A stretch of 64,000 nt of DNA from assembly GCF_014204835.1 (NCBI RefSeq), contig NZ_JACHMD010000001.1, positions 992,001-1,056,000 of the forward strand, written 5' to 3'. The notes under the pieces were generated by a model that saw only the letters and a program-made list of their open reading frames with translations, did no database searches and was not told the origin of the DNA. Below are positions 19,252-27,779 of the stretch, in pieces. Position numbers and translations under genes: made by a program. Positions within the stretch are counted from its first letter, which is position 1, and every line of letters starts with the position of its first letter. The stretch is from Microbacterium marinum. GTDB lineage: Bacteria; Actinomycetota; Actinomycetes; Actinomycetales; Microbacteriaceae.

Positions 19252-20735
19252 GGGATCTCCGGCGAGGCGGGGAAGCGGATGCCGAGCGTCGTCCAGAGGG
19301 GGCCGAGCCCGCCTGTTCGCACGCGGAAGGACTCCCAGGTGCGATCCCCCGCGTCAGACGTCGCCGGCGACCAGGCGGCTTCCGCGGCGGCGGCGATCCG
19401 CGGGAAGGCCAACGCGTCGATGTCCTCCAGCGTCGCGACCGTCTCCGTCCACAGGGGCGCCTCCACGCCGAGGATGTCCTCCTCGGCGAGACCGTCGACG
19501 ACGGCGCTCGGCTCCCACCGGTAGGCGCGCTCGACACTCGTCGCGCCCCGCGCCCAGGTGAGGCCGAGCGGGAAGTCCTCGTGCGGCTTCATGTCGAGGT
19601 AGATCGCGTCGGCCGGCGAGAGGATCAGCCGGCCGCCGCCTCGCGTGAACGCTCGGGCGCGTTCGTCGGCGCCGTCCACCGGGGTGACGAAGCTCCAGTA
19701 CTGTCCGATCGTGCCCCGCGCGAGGCCCGGCGCAGCACCCGCCTCGTGCCAGGCGACGGGGGTCTTGCCCGTGCGGCGCACGATCTCGGATGCCCGCGCG
19801 ACGAACGTCGCGAAGTCCTCCGGGGAGGTGCCGAGCGCTTCGTCGCCGCCGAAGTGGAGGTAAGGGCCCGGGGTCAGCTCGGCGAGTTCGCCGAACACGT
19901 CGGCGACGAAGTCGTAGGTGGCGTCCTCGCCGATCCGCAGCGAAGAGAAGCCCACGTCGATCCCCGTATAGGGCTCGCCGGCCCGGGGGGCCGGGCCGCC
20001 GCTGGAAACCACGGCATCCAGGACGGGGTTTTCGGCGAGCTCGGGGTGGGCGACGCCCACGGCGTGGGTGTGACCGGGCATGTCGAGCTCGGGGACGACG
20101 GTCATGTGGCGGGATGCCGCGTACGCGACGATCGCGCGGTAGTCGTCCTGCGTGTAGTAGCCGCCCGGGCCGCCGCCGACGGAGGTGGCCGACGCCGCGC
20201 GGGTCAGCTCCGGCCGGGACCGGATCTCCAGCCGCCAGCCCTGATCGTCGGAGAGGTGCAGATGGAGGTGGTTGAACTTCAGGGCCGCCGCCCGGTCGAT
20301 GTAGGCGCGGACGGTGTCGACGTCGTGGAAGTGTCTCGCGACGTCGAGCATGACGCCGCGGTAGGCGAAGCGAGGGGCGTCCTCGATCTCCACTGCCGGG
20401 ACGATCCACCCGGCATCGGTGCCGTGGATCAGCTGGACGAGGGTGTGGATGCCGTAGAAGAGGCCGGCGGCGTCGGCTCCGTCGATCCGGATGCCGTCGG
20501 CGCCGACGCGGAGGCGGTAGGACTCGGGCTCGCCTCCGCCGCCGACCGAGAGGACGATGTCGCCGTCGTCGGTCGCGGCGAGCTCGAGGCCGGTGCGGGT
20601 GCGCAGCAGCGCGGCGAGGGTGCCTGCGGCATCCGTGTCACCGCTGACGGTCGTGGCGGACGTGATCGGGAAGGGCGATGCGGCCTCGGTGGGCGCGACA
20701 CGGCGGGGAAGGGGGACCAGGGGGAGTGTGGGCAC
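19239..20735 (-). CDS. Beta-N-acetylhexosaminidase, GH20, cytoplasmic
   Basis: Releases GlcNAc from the non-reducing ends of chitobiose and related oligomers, 498 aa. A GH20b-type N-terminal domain (about 1-115) precedes the catalytic barrel starting at APRFAYRGVMLDVARHF (~125). The catalytic Asp-Glu pair is in YLHFGGDEALGT (~300), and HLHLSDDQGWRLEI and PELDMPGHTHA are further family marks. There is no signal peptide, so it acts on imported sugars. The start is GTG 20735, 15 bases from the shared ROK-type site (20751-20768). Confidence 0.95.
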   Translation of the reverse strand: MPTLPLVPLPRRVAPTEAASPFPITSATTVSGDTDAAGTLAALLRTRTGLELAATDDGDIVLSVGGGGEPESYRLRVGADGIRIDGADAAGLFYGIHTLVQLIHGTDAGWIVPAVEIEDAPRFAYRGVMLDVARHFHDVDTVRAYIDRAAALKFNHLHLHLSDDQGWRLEIRSRPELTRAASATSVGGGPGGYYTQDDYRAIVAYAASRHMTVVPELDMPGHTHAVGVAHPELAENPVLDAVVSSGGPAPRAGEPYTGIDVGFSSLRIGEDATYDFVADVFGELAELTPGPYLHFGGDEALGTSPEDFATFVARASEIVRRTGKTPVAWHEAGAAPGLARGTIGQYWSFVTPVDGADERARAFTRGGGRLILSPADAIYLDMKPHEDFPLGLTWARGATSVERAYRWEPSAVVDGLAEEDILGVEAPLWTETVATLEDIDALAFPRIAAAAEAAWSPATSDAGDRTWESFRVRTGGLGPLWTTLGIRFPASPEIPWTT

Positions 20736-20750
20736 CGGAGCCGCCGATCT

Positions 20751-20768
20751 GTAAGGCTTCCTAACAAA
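20751..20768. promoter_or_regulatory. Probable ROK-repressor operator before the hexosaminidase gene
   Basis: GTAAGGCTTCCTAACAAA, same GTAAG-N5-CTAAC frame as the site at 12641-12658 (15 of 18 bases). It sits 15 bases upstream of the GH20 start codon, a place where a bound repressor would block transcription. Confidence 0.65.
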
Positions 20769-20802
20769 ACCGATCCCGCCAGCGTATCAGCGGGCCTTCC
20801 GA

Positions 20803-20808
20803 TATGCT
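20803..20808 (+). promoter_or_regulatory. Possible -10 box for the riboswitch-glyA-folD transcript
   Basis: TATGCT, a good TANNNT hexamer, lies just before the 5' end of the ZTP riboswitch. I see no convincing -35. Confidence 0.4.
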
Positions 20809-20810
20809 CG

Positions 20811-20886
20811 CAGTGTCGCGACTGGCGTTGAGGTGGGTCACCACCGGGGAGCGATTGACACGGCATTCGACCGCGCGCCTGGGCCG
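20811..20886 (+). ncRNA. ZTP (pfl) riboswitch upstream of glyA-folD
   Basis: The conserved pfl elements are present in order: CGCGACTGGCG (~20817-20827), the GGTGGGT...ACCACCGGGG hairpin and GGAGCG stretch (20832-20853), then after a variable linker CGCGCGCCTGGGC (~20872-20884), which closes the pseudoknot. The aptamer senses ZTP/ZMP, signals of 10-formyl-tetrahydrofolate shortage, and is known upstream of glyA and folD in actinobacteria. A TCCT sequence (~20896) could pair with the AGGAG ribosome site of glyA, suggesting translational control (inference). Confidence 0.88.
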
Positions 20887-20929
20887 ATGCGAGATTCCTC
20901 ATCCCGAAAGCCGTCGTCAGGAGATCGTC

Positions 20930-22219
20930 ATGACCGATTCGCTGTTCAACGCCCCTCTCTCCGAGGTCGATCCCGAGATCGCCGATGTGCTCGAGCGCGA
21001 GCTCGACCGTCAGCGCGGATTCCTCGAGATGATCGCCTCCGAGAACTTCGTCCCCGTCTCGGTGCTGCAGTCGCAGGGCTCCGTCCTCACCAACAAGTAC
21101 GCCGAGGGCTACCCGGGTCGCCGGTACTACGGCGGCTGCGAGGTCGTCGACGTCGCCGAAGAGCTCGCAATCGAGCGCGCCAAGGCACTGTTCGGGTCGG
21201 AGTTCGCCAACGTCCAGCCCCACTCCGGTGCCTCGGCCAATGCCGCCGTGCTCCACGCGATCGCCCGCCCCGGCGACACGCTCCTCGGGCTGTCCCTCGA
21301 CCACGGCGGTCACCTCACCCACGGCATGAAGATCAACTTCTCGGGCCGCCTCTACGACATCGTCGCGTACGGCGTGGACGCCGAGACCTCTCTGGTCGAC
21401 ATGGACGAGGTCCGCCGCCTCGCCCTCGAGCACAAGCCGAAGGTGATCATCGCCGGCTGGTCGGCCTACCCCCGTCAGCTCGACTTCGCCGCCTTCCGCG
21501 CGATCGCCGACGAGGTCGGCGCTCTCCTCTGGGTCGACATGGCCCACTTCGCCGGTCTCGTCGCCGCGGGGCTGCACCCCTCGCCCGTGCCCCACGCGCA
21601 CGTCGTCAGCTCGACGGTGCACAAGACCATCGGCGGCCCCCGCTCGGGCTTCATCCTCACCAACGACGCCGACATCGCGAAGAAGATCAACACGGCGGTC
21701 TTCCCGGGCCAGCAGGGCGGGCCGCTCATGCACGTGATCGCCGCGAAGGCGACCGCGTTCAAGCTCGCGGCATCCGACGCCTTCAAGGAGCGCCAGCAGC
21801 GCACCGTGTCGGGCGCGGCGATCCTCGCCGACCGGCTGTCGCAGCAGGACGTGAAGGATGCCGGCATCTCGGTGCGCTCGGGCGGAACGGACGTGCACCT
21901 CGTCCTCGTCGACCTGCGTGACGCCGCGATCGACGGCAAGCAGGCCGAAGACCTGCTGCACGAGATCCGGATCACGGTCAACCGCAACGCGGTCCCGAAC
22001 GACCCGCGCCCGCCGATGGTCACCTCGGGTCTGCGCATCGGAACGCCGGCGCTCGCGACCCGCGGCTTCGGCGATGCCGAGTTCACCGAGGTCGCTGACG
22101 TCATCGCCCTCGCGCTGCAGCACTCTCCTGAAAAGCCGAGCGCCGACCTCGAGGCGCTCCGCGCACGCGTCGCGGCGCTGGCCGACGCGTTCCCGCTGTA
22201 CCCGGGCCTGCAGCAGTGA
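20930..22219 (+). CDS. glyA: Serine hydroxymethyltransferase
   Basis: PLP enzyme that converts serine and tetrahydrofolate to glycine and methylene-tetrahydrofolate, 429 aa. Seen: [16 protein letters not shown] near the N-terminus, [26 protein letters not shown], and the PLP lysine in [13 protein letters not shown] (~residue 230). I chose ATG 20930 because AGGAGA lies 5-10 bases before it and the protein begins there in this family; the frame is open further upstream through the riboswitch. It is coupled to folD by a GTGA overlap. Control: ZTP riboswitch in the leader. Confidence 0.97.
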   Translation: MTDSLFNAPLSEVDPEIADVLERELDRQRGFLEMIASENFVPVSVLQSQGSVLTNKYAEGYPGRRYYGGCEVVDVAEELAIERAKALFGSEFANVQPHSGASANAAVLHAIARPGDTLLGLSLDHGGHLTHGMKINFSGRLYDIVAYGVDAETSLVDMDEVRRLALEHKPKVIIAGWSAYPRQLDFAAFRAIADEVGALLWVDMAHFAGLVAAGLHPSPVPHAHVVSSTVHKTIGGPRSGFILTNDADIAKKINTAVFPGQQGGPLMHVIAAKATAFKLAASDAFKERQQRTVSGAAILADRLSQQDVKDAGISVRSGGTDVHLVLVDLRDAAIDGKQAEDLLHEIRITVNRNAVPNDPRPPMVTSGLRIGTPALATRGFGDAEFTEVADVIALALQHSPEKPSADLEALRARVAALADAFPLYPGLQQ

Positions 22220-23106
22220 CCGCGCAGGTCCTCGACGGCAAGGCCGCCTCGGCCGCCATCAAGACGGAGCTCGCCGAGCGGGTCGCCGTCCTGAAGGAGC
22301 ACGGCGTCACTCCGGGCATCGCCACGGTGCTCGTCGGTGCCGACCCGGCATCCCAGCTCTACGTCGGAATGAAGCACCGGCAGTCCGAAGCGATCGGGAT
22401 GAACTCGATCCAGCGGGAGCTCCCCGCAGACGCCACGCAGGAGCAGGTCGAGGCGCTGATCGACGAGCTCAACGCCGACCCGACGTGCCACGGGTACATC
22501 GTGCAGCTTCCGCTGCCGAAGCACCTCGACACCGACCGCATCCTCGAGCGGATCGATCCGGAGAAGGATGCCGACGGCCTCCACCCGACGAACCTCGGTC
22601 GCCTGGTGCTGAACGTCAACACGCCGATCTCGTCGCCGCTGCCGTGCACACCGCGCGGCGTGATCGAGCTGCTGCTCCGCAACGGCTACGACCTGAATGG
22701 CAAGCACGTGGTCGTCGTGGGCCGCGGCGTCACGATCGGCCGCTCGATCGGCCTGCTGCTCACCCGCCGCGAGTACAACGCGACCGTCACCCTCACCCAC
22801 ACCGGCACGACCGACCTCGGCGCGCACCTGCGCGAGGCCGACGTCATCGTCGCGGCGGCGGGCGTGAAGCACATCGTGCGGCCCGAGCACGTGAAGCCGG
22901 GAGCCGCCGTCCTCGACGTCGGCGTGACCCGTGAGGACGATCCTGAGACCGGCAAGAGTCGCGTCTACGGTGACGTCCACCCGGACGTCGTGGAGGTCGC
23001 CGGCTGGGTGTCGCCCAACCCCGGCGGCGTCGGCCCGATGACGGTGGCGCTCCTCATGACCAACGTGGTCGAGGTCGCCGAGCGCCAGGCGGGCCTGCGG
23101 GCCTGA
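22216..23106 (+). CDS. folD: Bifunctional methylene-THF dehydrogenase / methenyl-THF cyclohydrolase
   Basis: Interconverts methylene-, methenyl- and 10-formyl-tetrahydrofolate (NADP), 296 aa, normal for FolD. Seen: [14 protein letters not shown] (catalytic Lys region), [27 protein letters not shown] and the NADP-binding [11 protein letters not shown]; the C-terminal [13 protein letters not shown] is a family hallmark. The GTG start (22216) overlaps the glyA stop. With glyA and the ZTP riboswitch it forms a one-carbon operon that would be raised when formyl-folate is low. Confidence 0.97.
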   Translation: MTAQVLDGKAASAAIKTELAERVAVLKEHGVTPGIATVLVGADPASQLYVGMKHRQSEAIGMNSIQRELPADATQEQVEALIDELNADPTCHGYIVQLPLPKHLDTDRILERIDPEKDADGLHPTNLGRLVLNVNTPISSPLPCTPRGVIELLLRNGYDLNGKHVVVVGRGVTIGRSIGLLLTRREYNATVTLTHTGTTDLGAHLREADVIVAAAGVKHIVRPEHVKPGAAVLDVGVTREDDPETGKSRVYGDVHPDVVEVAGWVSPNPGGVGPMTVALLMTNVVEVAERQAGLRA

Positions 23107-23124
23107 GCCGCCGCGTCGCGCGCG

Positions 23125-23874
23125 TCAGGCGGTGAATCGGGCGAGGAAGGCGCGCGTGCGCTCCTCGCGAGGATGCCGCAGCACGGCCGACGGCGGCCCC
23201 TCCTCCACGATCGTCCCGGCATCGAGGAACACCACCCGGTCGGCGACGTCGCGGGCGAACGCCATCTCGTGCGTCGCCATGAGGATCGTCGCACCTTCGC
23301 TCGCTAGGTCGCGCACGAGTTCCAGCACCTCGCCGACGAGCTCCGGGTCGAGGGCTGAGGTGATCTCGTCGAGCAGCAGCACCTCGGGGTCGGTCGCGAT
23401 CGCGCGCGCGATCGCGACCCGCTGCTGCTGACCTCCCGAGAGCCGGTCGGGGTGGTCCTTCGCCTTGTCGGCGAGTCCGACTCGGGCCAGCAGGTCGACG
23501 GCGCGGGCCTCGGCGTCGCGACGCGGCATCCGGTGCACGACCCGTGACGCGAGCGTGACGTTGTCGAGCACGGACAGGTGCGGGAAGAGGTTGAAGCTCT
23601 GGAACACCGCGCCCAGGCGTGCGCGGACGCGATTGCCGTCGACGCGCGGGTCGGAGATGTCTTCGTCGCCGAGGAAGATCTGACCGTCGTCGATGGGGTC
23701 GAGCAGGCCGAGGCAGCGCAGCAGCGTCGACTTGCCCGAGCCGCTCGCACCGATGAGGGCGACGACCTCGTGTGGCGCGAGCGACAGGTCGACACCGCCC
23801 AAGACCTCGCGGTCCCCGAAGGACTTGCGGATGCCGGTGGCGCGGAGGACGGCGGGGGAGGGAGACGTGCTCAC
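23125..23874 (-). CDS. Amino-acid-type ABC transporter ATP-binding protein
   Basis: 249 aa ATPase that powers a polar amino acid importer. Seen: Walker A GASGSGKST (~42), Q-loop VFQSFNLFPHLSV, signature LSGGQQQRVAIARA, Walker B VLLLDEITSALDPE and the H-loop MATHEMAFARDVADRV, the form typical of GlnQ/HisP ATPases. The start is GTG 23874 in a 4-base overlap with the permease stop. Operon order is binding protein, permease, ATPase. It converges on folD. Confidence 0.94.
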   Translation of the reverse strand: MSTSPSPAVLRATGIRKSFGDREVLGGVDLSLAPHEVVALIGASGSGKSTLLRCLGLLDPIDDGQIFLGDEDISDPRVDGNRVRARLGAVFQSFNLFPHLSVLDNVTLASRVVHRMPRRDAEARAVDLLARVGLADKAKDHPDRLSGGQQQRVAIARAIATDPEVLLLDEITSALDPELVGEVLELVRDLASEGATILMATHEMAFARDVADRVVFLDAGTIVEEGPPSAVLRHPREERTRAFLARFTA

Positions 23875-24716
23875 AGGATCGATCCCGTCTGCTCGCGTTC
23901 GCGAAGGCGGGCGGTGTACCAATCGGTCAGGCGGATCGTGGGGATCGCGAGGAGCACGAAGAGGATGCCGGCCACGACGTAGGGGGTGAAGTTGTAGGTC
24001 GTCGCGACGACGCCCCGGGCGCGGGCGATGGCGTCGAAGGCGGCGAGGATCGAGATGAGCCCGACGTCCTTCTGCATCGAGATGAAGTCGTTCATCAGCG
24101 CGGGGGTCATCTTGCGCAGCGCCTGCGGGAGCACGACGCGGCGGAGCGTCTGCACGTGGTTCAGGCCGAGCGCGCGAGCCGCGAGCCGCTGCGAGGGGTG
24201 CACCGACTCGATGCCCGCGCGGATCACCTCGGCGACGTACGCCGAGTAGGTGAGGGTGATCGCGAGCACGCCGAGCACGACCTCGTTGATGCGCTCGTTC
24301 AGGATCGTCGGGAGGCCGAACCCGATGAGGTAGAGCACGATGATGAACGGCAGACCGCGGAAGAGGTCGGTGTACCCGGCGGCGAGCATGCGGACGGGGA
24401 AGAACACCGGTCCGCGAAGGGTGCGCAGCAGGGCCAGCACGAGTGCGGCGGCGCCGACGGTGAACACAGAGATCGCGAGGACCTGCAGGTTCAGCAGGAA
24501 GCCGTCCCAGACCTTCGGAAGGGCTTCGGCGGCGACCGCCGGGTCGAAGAAGCTCTGCTGGACGTTCGCCCAGCCCTCGGTGTTCACGATCGTCACCCAG
24601 ACGATCGCCGCGAAGGCGAGGGTCGAGGCGATTGCGATCAGCACCGACCGGCGCTCCCGGCCGCGCCGGTAGGCGCGCCGTTCGCGCTCGAGCGTGCTCG
24701 GAGTGTGCGTGGTCAC
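23871..24716 (-). CDS. Amino-acid-type ABC transporter permease
   Basis: 281 aa HisM/GlnP-type permease with about five or six membrane segments. The family loop YTDLFRGLPFIIVLYLIGFGLP (split here over the fourth segment) and the ATPase-contact region QRLAARALGLNHVQTLRRV are clear. The first membrane segment is at ~25-45 after a highly charged, Arg-rich tail. The start is GTG 24716. It lies 20 bases downstream of the binding-protein stop and overlaps the ATPase start. Only one permease gene is present, so it may act as a homodimer. Confidence 0.92.
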   Translation of the reverse strand: MTTHTPSTLERERRAYRRGRERRSVLIAIASTLAFAAIVWVTIVNTEGWANVQQSFFDPAVAAEALPKVWDGFLLNLQVLAISVFTVGAAALVLALLRTLRGPVFFPVRMLAAGYTDLFRGLPFIIVLYLIGFGLPTILNERINEVVLGVLAITLTYSAYVAEVIRAGIESVHPSQRLAARALGLNHVQTLRRVVLPQALRKMTPALMNDFISMQKDVGLISILAAFDAIARARGVVATTYNFTPYVVAGILFVLLAIPTIRLTDWYTARLREREQTGSIL

Positions 24717-24736
24717 GGATCGACGCTAGCGCGCCG

Positions 24737-25603
24737 TCACTTCAGCTGCGTCACGCCCTCGGTCAGACCCGACAGCCACTCCTCCTCGAGAGCGGCGAGC
24801 GTGCCGTCCTCGCGCAGCTCGTCGACGGCCGCGCTCACGGCATCCGTCAGGGGCGAATCCTTCGCCAGCAGCAGACCCCACTCGTCCTCGATCCCGGCCT
24901 TGGGCAGCTCACCCACGAAGAAGGAGTCGTCGATGTAGAAGTTGACGGCGACGTACGCGGTCGGGGTGTCGAGGACGACGGCGTCGATCTGACCGGCCCC
25001 GAGAGCCGCCGTGGCGTCCTCGTTCGAGTTGTACAGCTTGGGCTCGATACCGGCGTCGAGTGCCTCGAGGGTGAGGGCGCTCGTCGAGTTCGCCATCGCG
25101 CCGATGGTGAGATCCTTCAGACCGTCGAGATCGTCGACGCCGTCGGCGGCGCCGCCCTTGACGGCGACGATCGACTGGCTGGCGGCGTAGTAGGGCGACG
25201 AGAAGTCGACGCCCTGCTTGCGCTCGTCGGTGATCGTGTACTGCTGGATGTTGATGTCGAAGCTCTTCGGCCCCGGGGCGATCGCCGACTCGAAGCTCGT
25301 CCGCACCCACTCCACCTCGTCTTCGGCGAAGCCCAGCTTGTCGGCCACGGCGTAGGCGACCGCCGCCTCGAAGCCCTCGCCGGAGGCGGGGTCGTCGTCG
25401 ATCACGTAGGGCTCGTACGCCGTCTCGCCGGTCGCGATCGTGAACGTGCCGGGCGTGACGTAGTCCTCGGGGGACGGGGCCGCATCGGCGGATGCGCCGG
25501 GCGCGGGGGCGTCATCGGATCCGGAGGTGGCGCAGCCGGCGACCAGGAGGGCGAGCGCGGCGGCGGACGCGACGGCGGCGGAACGCAGGACGAGACGGGA
25601 CAT
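24737..25603 (-). CDS. Amino-acid-type ABC transporter substrate-binding lipoprotein
   Basis: 288 aa family-3 solute-binding protein. The lipoprotein signal is MSRLVLRSAAVASAAALALLVAGC with lipobox VAGC, then an Ala/Pro/Ser-rich linker. The mature domain shows YVIDDDPASGEGFEAAVAYAVADKLG, FDINIQQYTITDERKQGVDFS and PYYAASQ, typical of amino-acid-binding proteins. I chose ATG 25603 because CGGAGG precedes it and the signal begins there. The ligand is unknown. Transcribed ahead of the permease and ATPase genes. Confidence 0.93.
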   Translation of the reverse strand: MSRLVLRSAAVASAAALALLVAGCATSGSDDAPAPGASADAAPSPEDYVTPGTFTIATGETAYEPYVIDDDPASGEGFEAAVAYAVADKLGFAEDEVEWVRTSFESAIAPGPKSFDINIQQYTITDERKQGVDFSSPYYAASQSIVAVKGGAADGVDDLDGLKDLTIGAMANSTSALTLEALDAGIEPKLYNSNEDATAALGAGQIDAVVLDTPTAYVAVNFYIDDSFFVGELPKAGIEDEWGLLLAKDSPLTDAVSAAVDELREDGTLAALEEEWLSGLTEGVTQLK

Positions 25604-25779
25604 GGTGCCTCCGGGGACAGCCGAGGGTGCTCGGGACGGGGTCGGGTGGGGCCGGGTTCGTGGTCGCCGGGCTCCGTCGATCATTCTCGCGCGCCGGCCC
25701 GCCCCCGGGGCTCCGTCGGGTCGCTTTGTTACACGGCCGTCATCGGAGACGGCGGCCTTGAGACTGGCAGGATGGCGGG

Positions 25780-26580
25780 ATGACACCCCGACGCACCCTC
25801 CTGGTCGGCTCGGGTCGTATCGGCACGCGCGTCGCGTCGGCGCTGAGCGCGAGCGGCGGCGAGGTCGTCACCCTGCGGCGGTCGCCGGCGGCAGAGGCCG
25901 CGGGGCCGCATATCCAAGCCGACGTCGCCCGGCCCCTCGAGGTCCCGTTGCCGGACGTCGACGCGGTCGTCTTCACCCTGCCTCCCGGCGAGACACCCGA
26001 CTTCCTCCCGGATGCCGTGGCGAACATCGCCCGGGCGCTGCCGGCGACACCGCGTCGTTGCGTCTTCGTGTCGTCGACCCGCGTGCTGGAGGGCTACACG
26101 GACGGCCGTCCGCTCACCGAGCAGGACGCGCCGCGACCTCGCGGCGAGCGGGCGCAGCAGCTCGTCGACGGCGAGGCGCGAGCGGCGGAGCTCTTCGACG
26201 CGACCATCCTGCGACCGGCCGGCATCTACGGGCCCGGCCGTGATCGTCTCATCCGGCAGGTGCTCGCGGGCACCCCGGTCGACCACGACCGCCGCACCAA
26301 CCGCATCCATGAGACCGACGTCGTCCGGGCCATCGTCGCCCTCGTCACGGCCGACGATCCGCCGCGCCTGATCCACGCGACCGACACCCAGCCGGCGACC
26401 CTCGGCGAGGTCGTCTCCTTCCTCGCCGCGCGGCTGGGCGTGCCGGTTCCGCCTCGGAGCGAACGCGGGGAGCGCGCCGGCACGGTGCTCGCCGGTGACC
26501 GGCTCCACGCGCTCCTGGAAACCCTGACGTATCCCACCTTCCGCGACGGGTACGGAGAGATCGTCGCCGCGATGCGATGA
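25780..26580 (+). CDS. NAD(P)-binding SDR / epimerase-like protein
   Basis: 266 aa. The Rossmann motif LLVGSGRIGTRVASAL opens the protein, with a strand ending in LRRS suited to NADP phosphate (inference). VFVSSTRVLEG and RPAGIYGPGRDRL correspond to the SDR catalytic strand and the epimerase RPxxxYGP motif. The usual YxxxK is not evident: the expected place reads ERAQQLVDG, so catalysis by the classical mechanism is doubtful. It resembles the YeeZ-like atypical SDRs. ATG start without a clear ribosome site; it is followed 37 bases later by the next gene. Confidence 0.8.
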   Translation: MTPRRTLLVGSGRIGTRVASALSASGGEVVTLRRSPAAEAAGPHIQADVARPLEVPLPDVDAVVFTLPPGETPDFLPDAVANIARALPATPRRCVFVSSTRVLEGYTDGRPLTEQDAPRPRGERAQQLVDGEARAAELFDATILRPAGIYGPGRDRLIRQVLAGTPVDHDRRTNRIHETDVVRAIVALVTADDPPRLIHATDTQPATLGEVVSFLAARLGVPVPPRSERGERAGTVLAGDRLHALLETLTYPTFRDGYGEIVAAMR

Positions 26581-26605
26581 CCTGGTGGGTGTCGGGGGAG
26601 CGCGC

Positions 26606-26611
26606 CACAAT
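26606..26611 (+). promoter_or_regulatory. Possible -10-like hexamer 6 bases before a start codon
   Basis: CACAAT ends 6 bases before the ATG at 26618. It fits the spacing of the leaderless promoters elsewhere in this window but has a poor first base. Confidence 0.25.
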
Positions 26612-26617
26612 GTCGGC

Positions 26618-27586
26618 ATGACCGTCAGCGCCGACCTGCTCACCTGGATGCTCGACTCCGACCCCTCCCTTCGCTGGCAGGTCGAACGCGATCTCGCCGG
26701 CGAACCGGCGGAGGTCTGGGAACAGACGCGCCGGCGCGTGGCGACGGAGGGGAACGGCGCCGCCCTCATCGCGCAGCAGGGCGAGGACGGGCAGTGGGAG
26801 GGTGGCGCGTACTTCCCGGCGGGGTTCTTCGGCAGCCCGGAGTCCGAGATGCCCGGCCAGCCGTGGACGGCGACGACATGGACGCTCAAGGATCTGCGGG
26901 AGTGGGGCGTTCCGGCATCCGTCCTCGCCGGGACGGCGGAGAAGCTCGATCGCAACAGTCGCTGGGAGTACGACGACCTGCCCTACTGGGGTGGCGAAGT
27001 GGACGTCTGCATCAACGCGTTCACCCTCGGGACGGGAGCCTGGCTCGGCGCGGACGTCTCGGCCCTCGCACGGTGGTTCCCCGAGCACCAGCTCGCCGAC
27101 GGCGGCTGGAACTGCGAGGCAGAGGAAGGTGATTCGGTGCGGGCGTCGTTCCACTCCACGCTGAACGCCCTCCGCGGCATGCTCGCGTACGAGACGTTCA
27201 CCGGCGATACGTCGCTCCGCGCGAGCAGGCACCGCGGCGAGGAGTACCTGCTCGAACGGCGACTGGCGTATCGGCTCTCGACGGGGAAGCAGGTCGCCCC
27301 GTTCGTGACCGAGTTCGTCTACCCCAACCGGCATCGCTACAGCGCACTCGCCGCGCTCGATCACTTCCGCGACGCCTCCCTGCTCGATCGCACCGGCCCG
27401 GACCCACGGCTCGCCGACGCGATCGCGATGGTCCGTGCGGCGCGGCATCCGGACGGCAGTTGGCATCAGGGCCGCCCCCTCGAGGGCCGTCGGTGGTTCG
27501 ACATCGACGTGCCGGAGGGTCACCCGTCGCCCTGGCTGACGTTCCTCGCCCTCCGCGTCCTGCAGTGGTGGGATGCCGCGCGCTGA
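26618..27586 (+). CDS. Alpha/alpha-toroid (terpene-cyclase-fold) protein of unknown function
   Basis: 322 aa. Repeated motifs of the QW/prenyltransferase-beta kind are visible: QGEDGQWEGGAYFP (~50), LADGGWNCEAEE (~160) and HPDGSWHQGRPLEG (~285), each with the Gly-x-Trp turn found in squalene-cyclase-like barrels. No DxDD protonation motif of true squalene-hopene cyclases is seen, so a cyclase reaction is not supported. WNCE and HSTLNAL suggest a conserved internal pocket. I place the start at ATG 26618 (MTVSADLL); a GTG at 26585 is possible. Function unknown. Confidence 0.78.
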   Translation: MTVSADLLTWMLDSDPSLRWQVERDLAGEPAEVWEQTRRRVATEGNGAALIAQQGEDGQWEGGAYFPAGFFGSPESEMPGQPWTATTWTLKDLREWGVPASVLAGTAEKLDRNSRWEYDDLPYWGGEVDVCINAFTLGTGAWLGADVSALARWFPEHQLADGGWNCEAEEGDSVRASFHSTLNALRGMLAYETFTGDTSLRASRHRGEEYLLERRLAYRLSTGKQVAPFVTEFVYPNRHRYSALAALDHFRDASLLDRTGPDPRLADAIAMVRAARHPDGSWHQGRPLEGRRWFDIDVPEGHPSPWLTFLALRVLQWWDAAR

Positions 27587-27652
27587 CGCCCCGTGAGCGC
27601 GGTCCGCCCGGTCCGGCTGGCCGGCAGCCGCGCGCCTGAGCCCTGGCCCTCC

Positions 27653-27704
27653 GACCCGACGCGATCCGCGCGTCTTCGGCCGCGATTGCGACAATCTGCG
27701 TCGG
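27653..27704. repeat. Palindromic element family B, copy 1
   Basis: 52 bp, GACCCGACGCGATCCGCG ... GCGACAATCTGCGTCGG. It follows the pattern GACCCGACGCRATCYGCG-n-GCGACAAYCTGCGTCGG shared with the copy at 31221-31277, which lies in the opposite orientation. It sits in the 193-base gap between the toroid gene and the RamB-like regulator. Confidence 0.6.
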
Positions 27705-27779
27705 CCGCCGCGGAGGCCGCCGCGGCACTCGACGCCTACGCCGCCTTCGTGTCCGGCTGACCCCGCTTCCGCTCGGCGC

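Noticed and set aside
27587..27779. A small protein gene between the toroid gene and the regulator
   Set aside because: The 55-codon frame is crossed by a palindromic element, has no ribosome site and no recognisable product; recorded only as a possible remnant.
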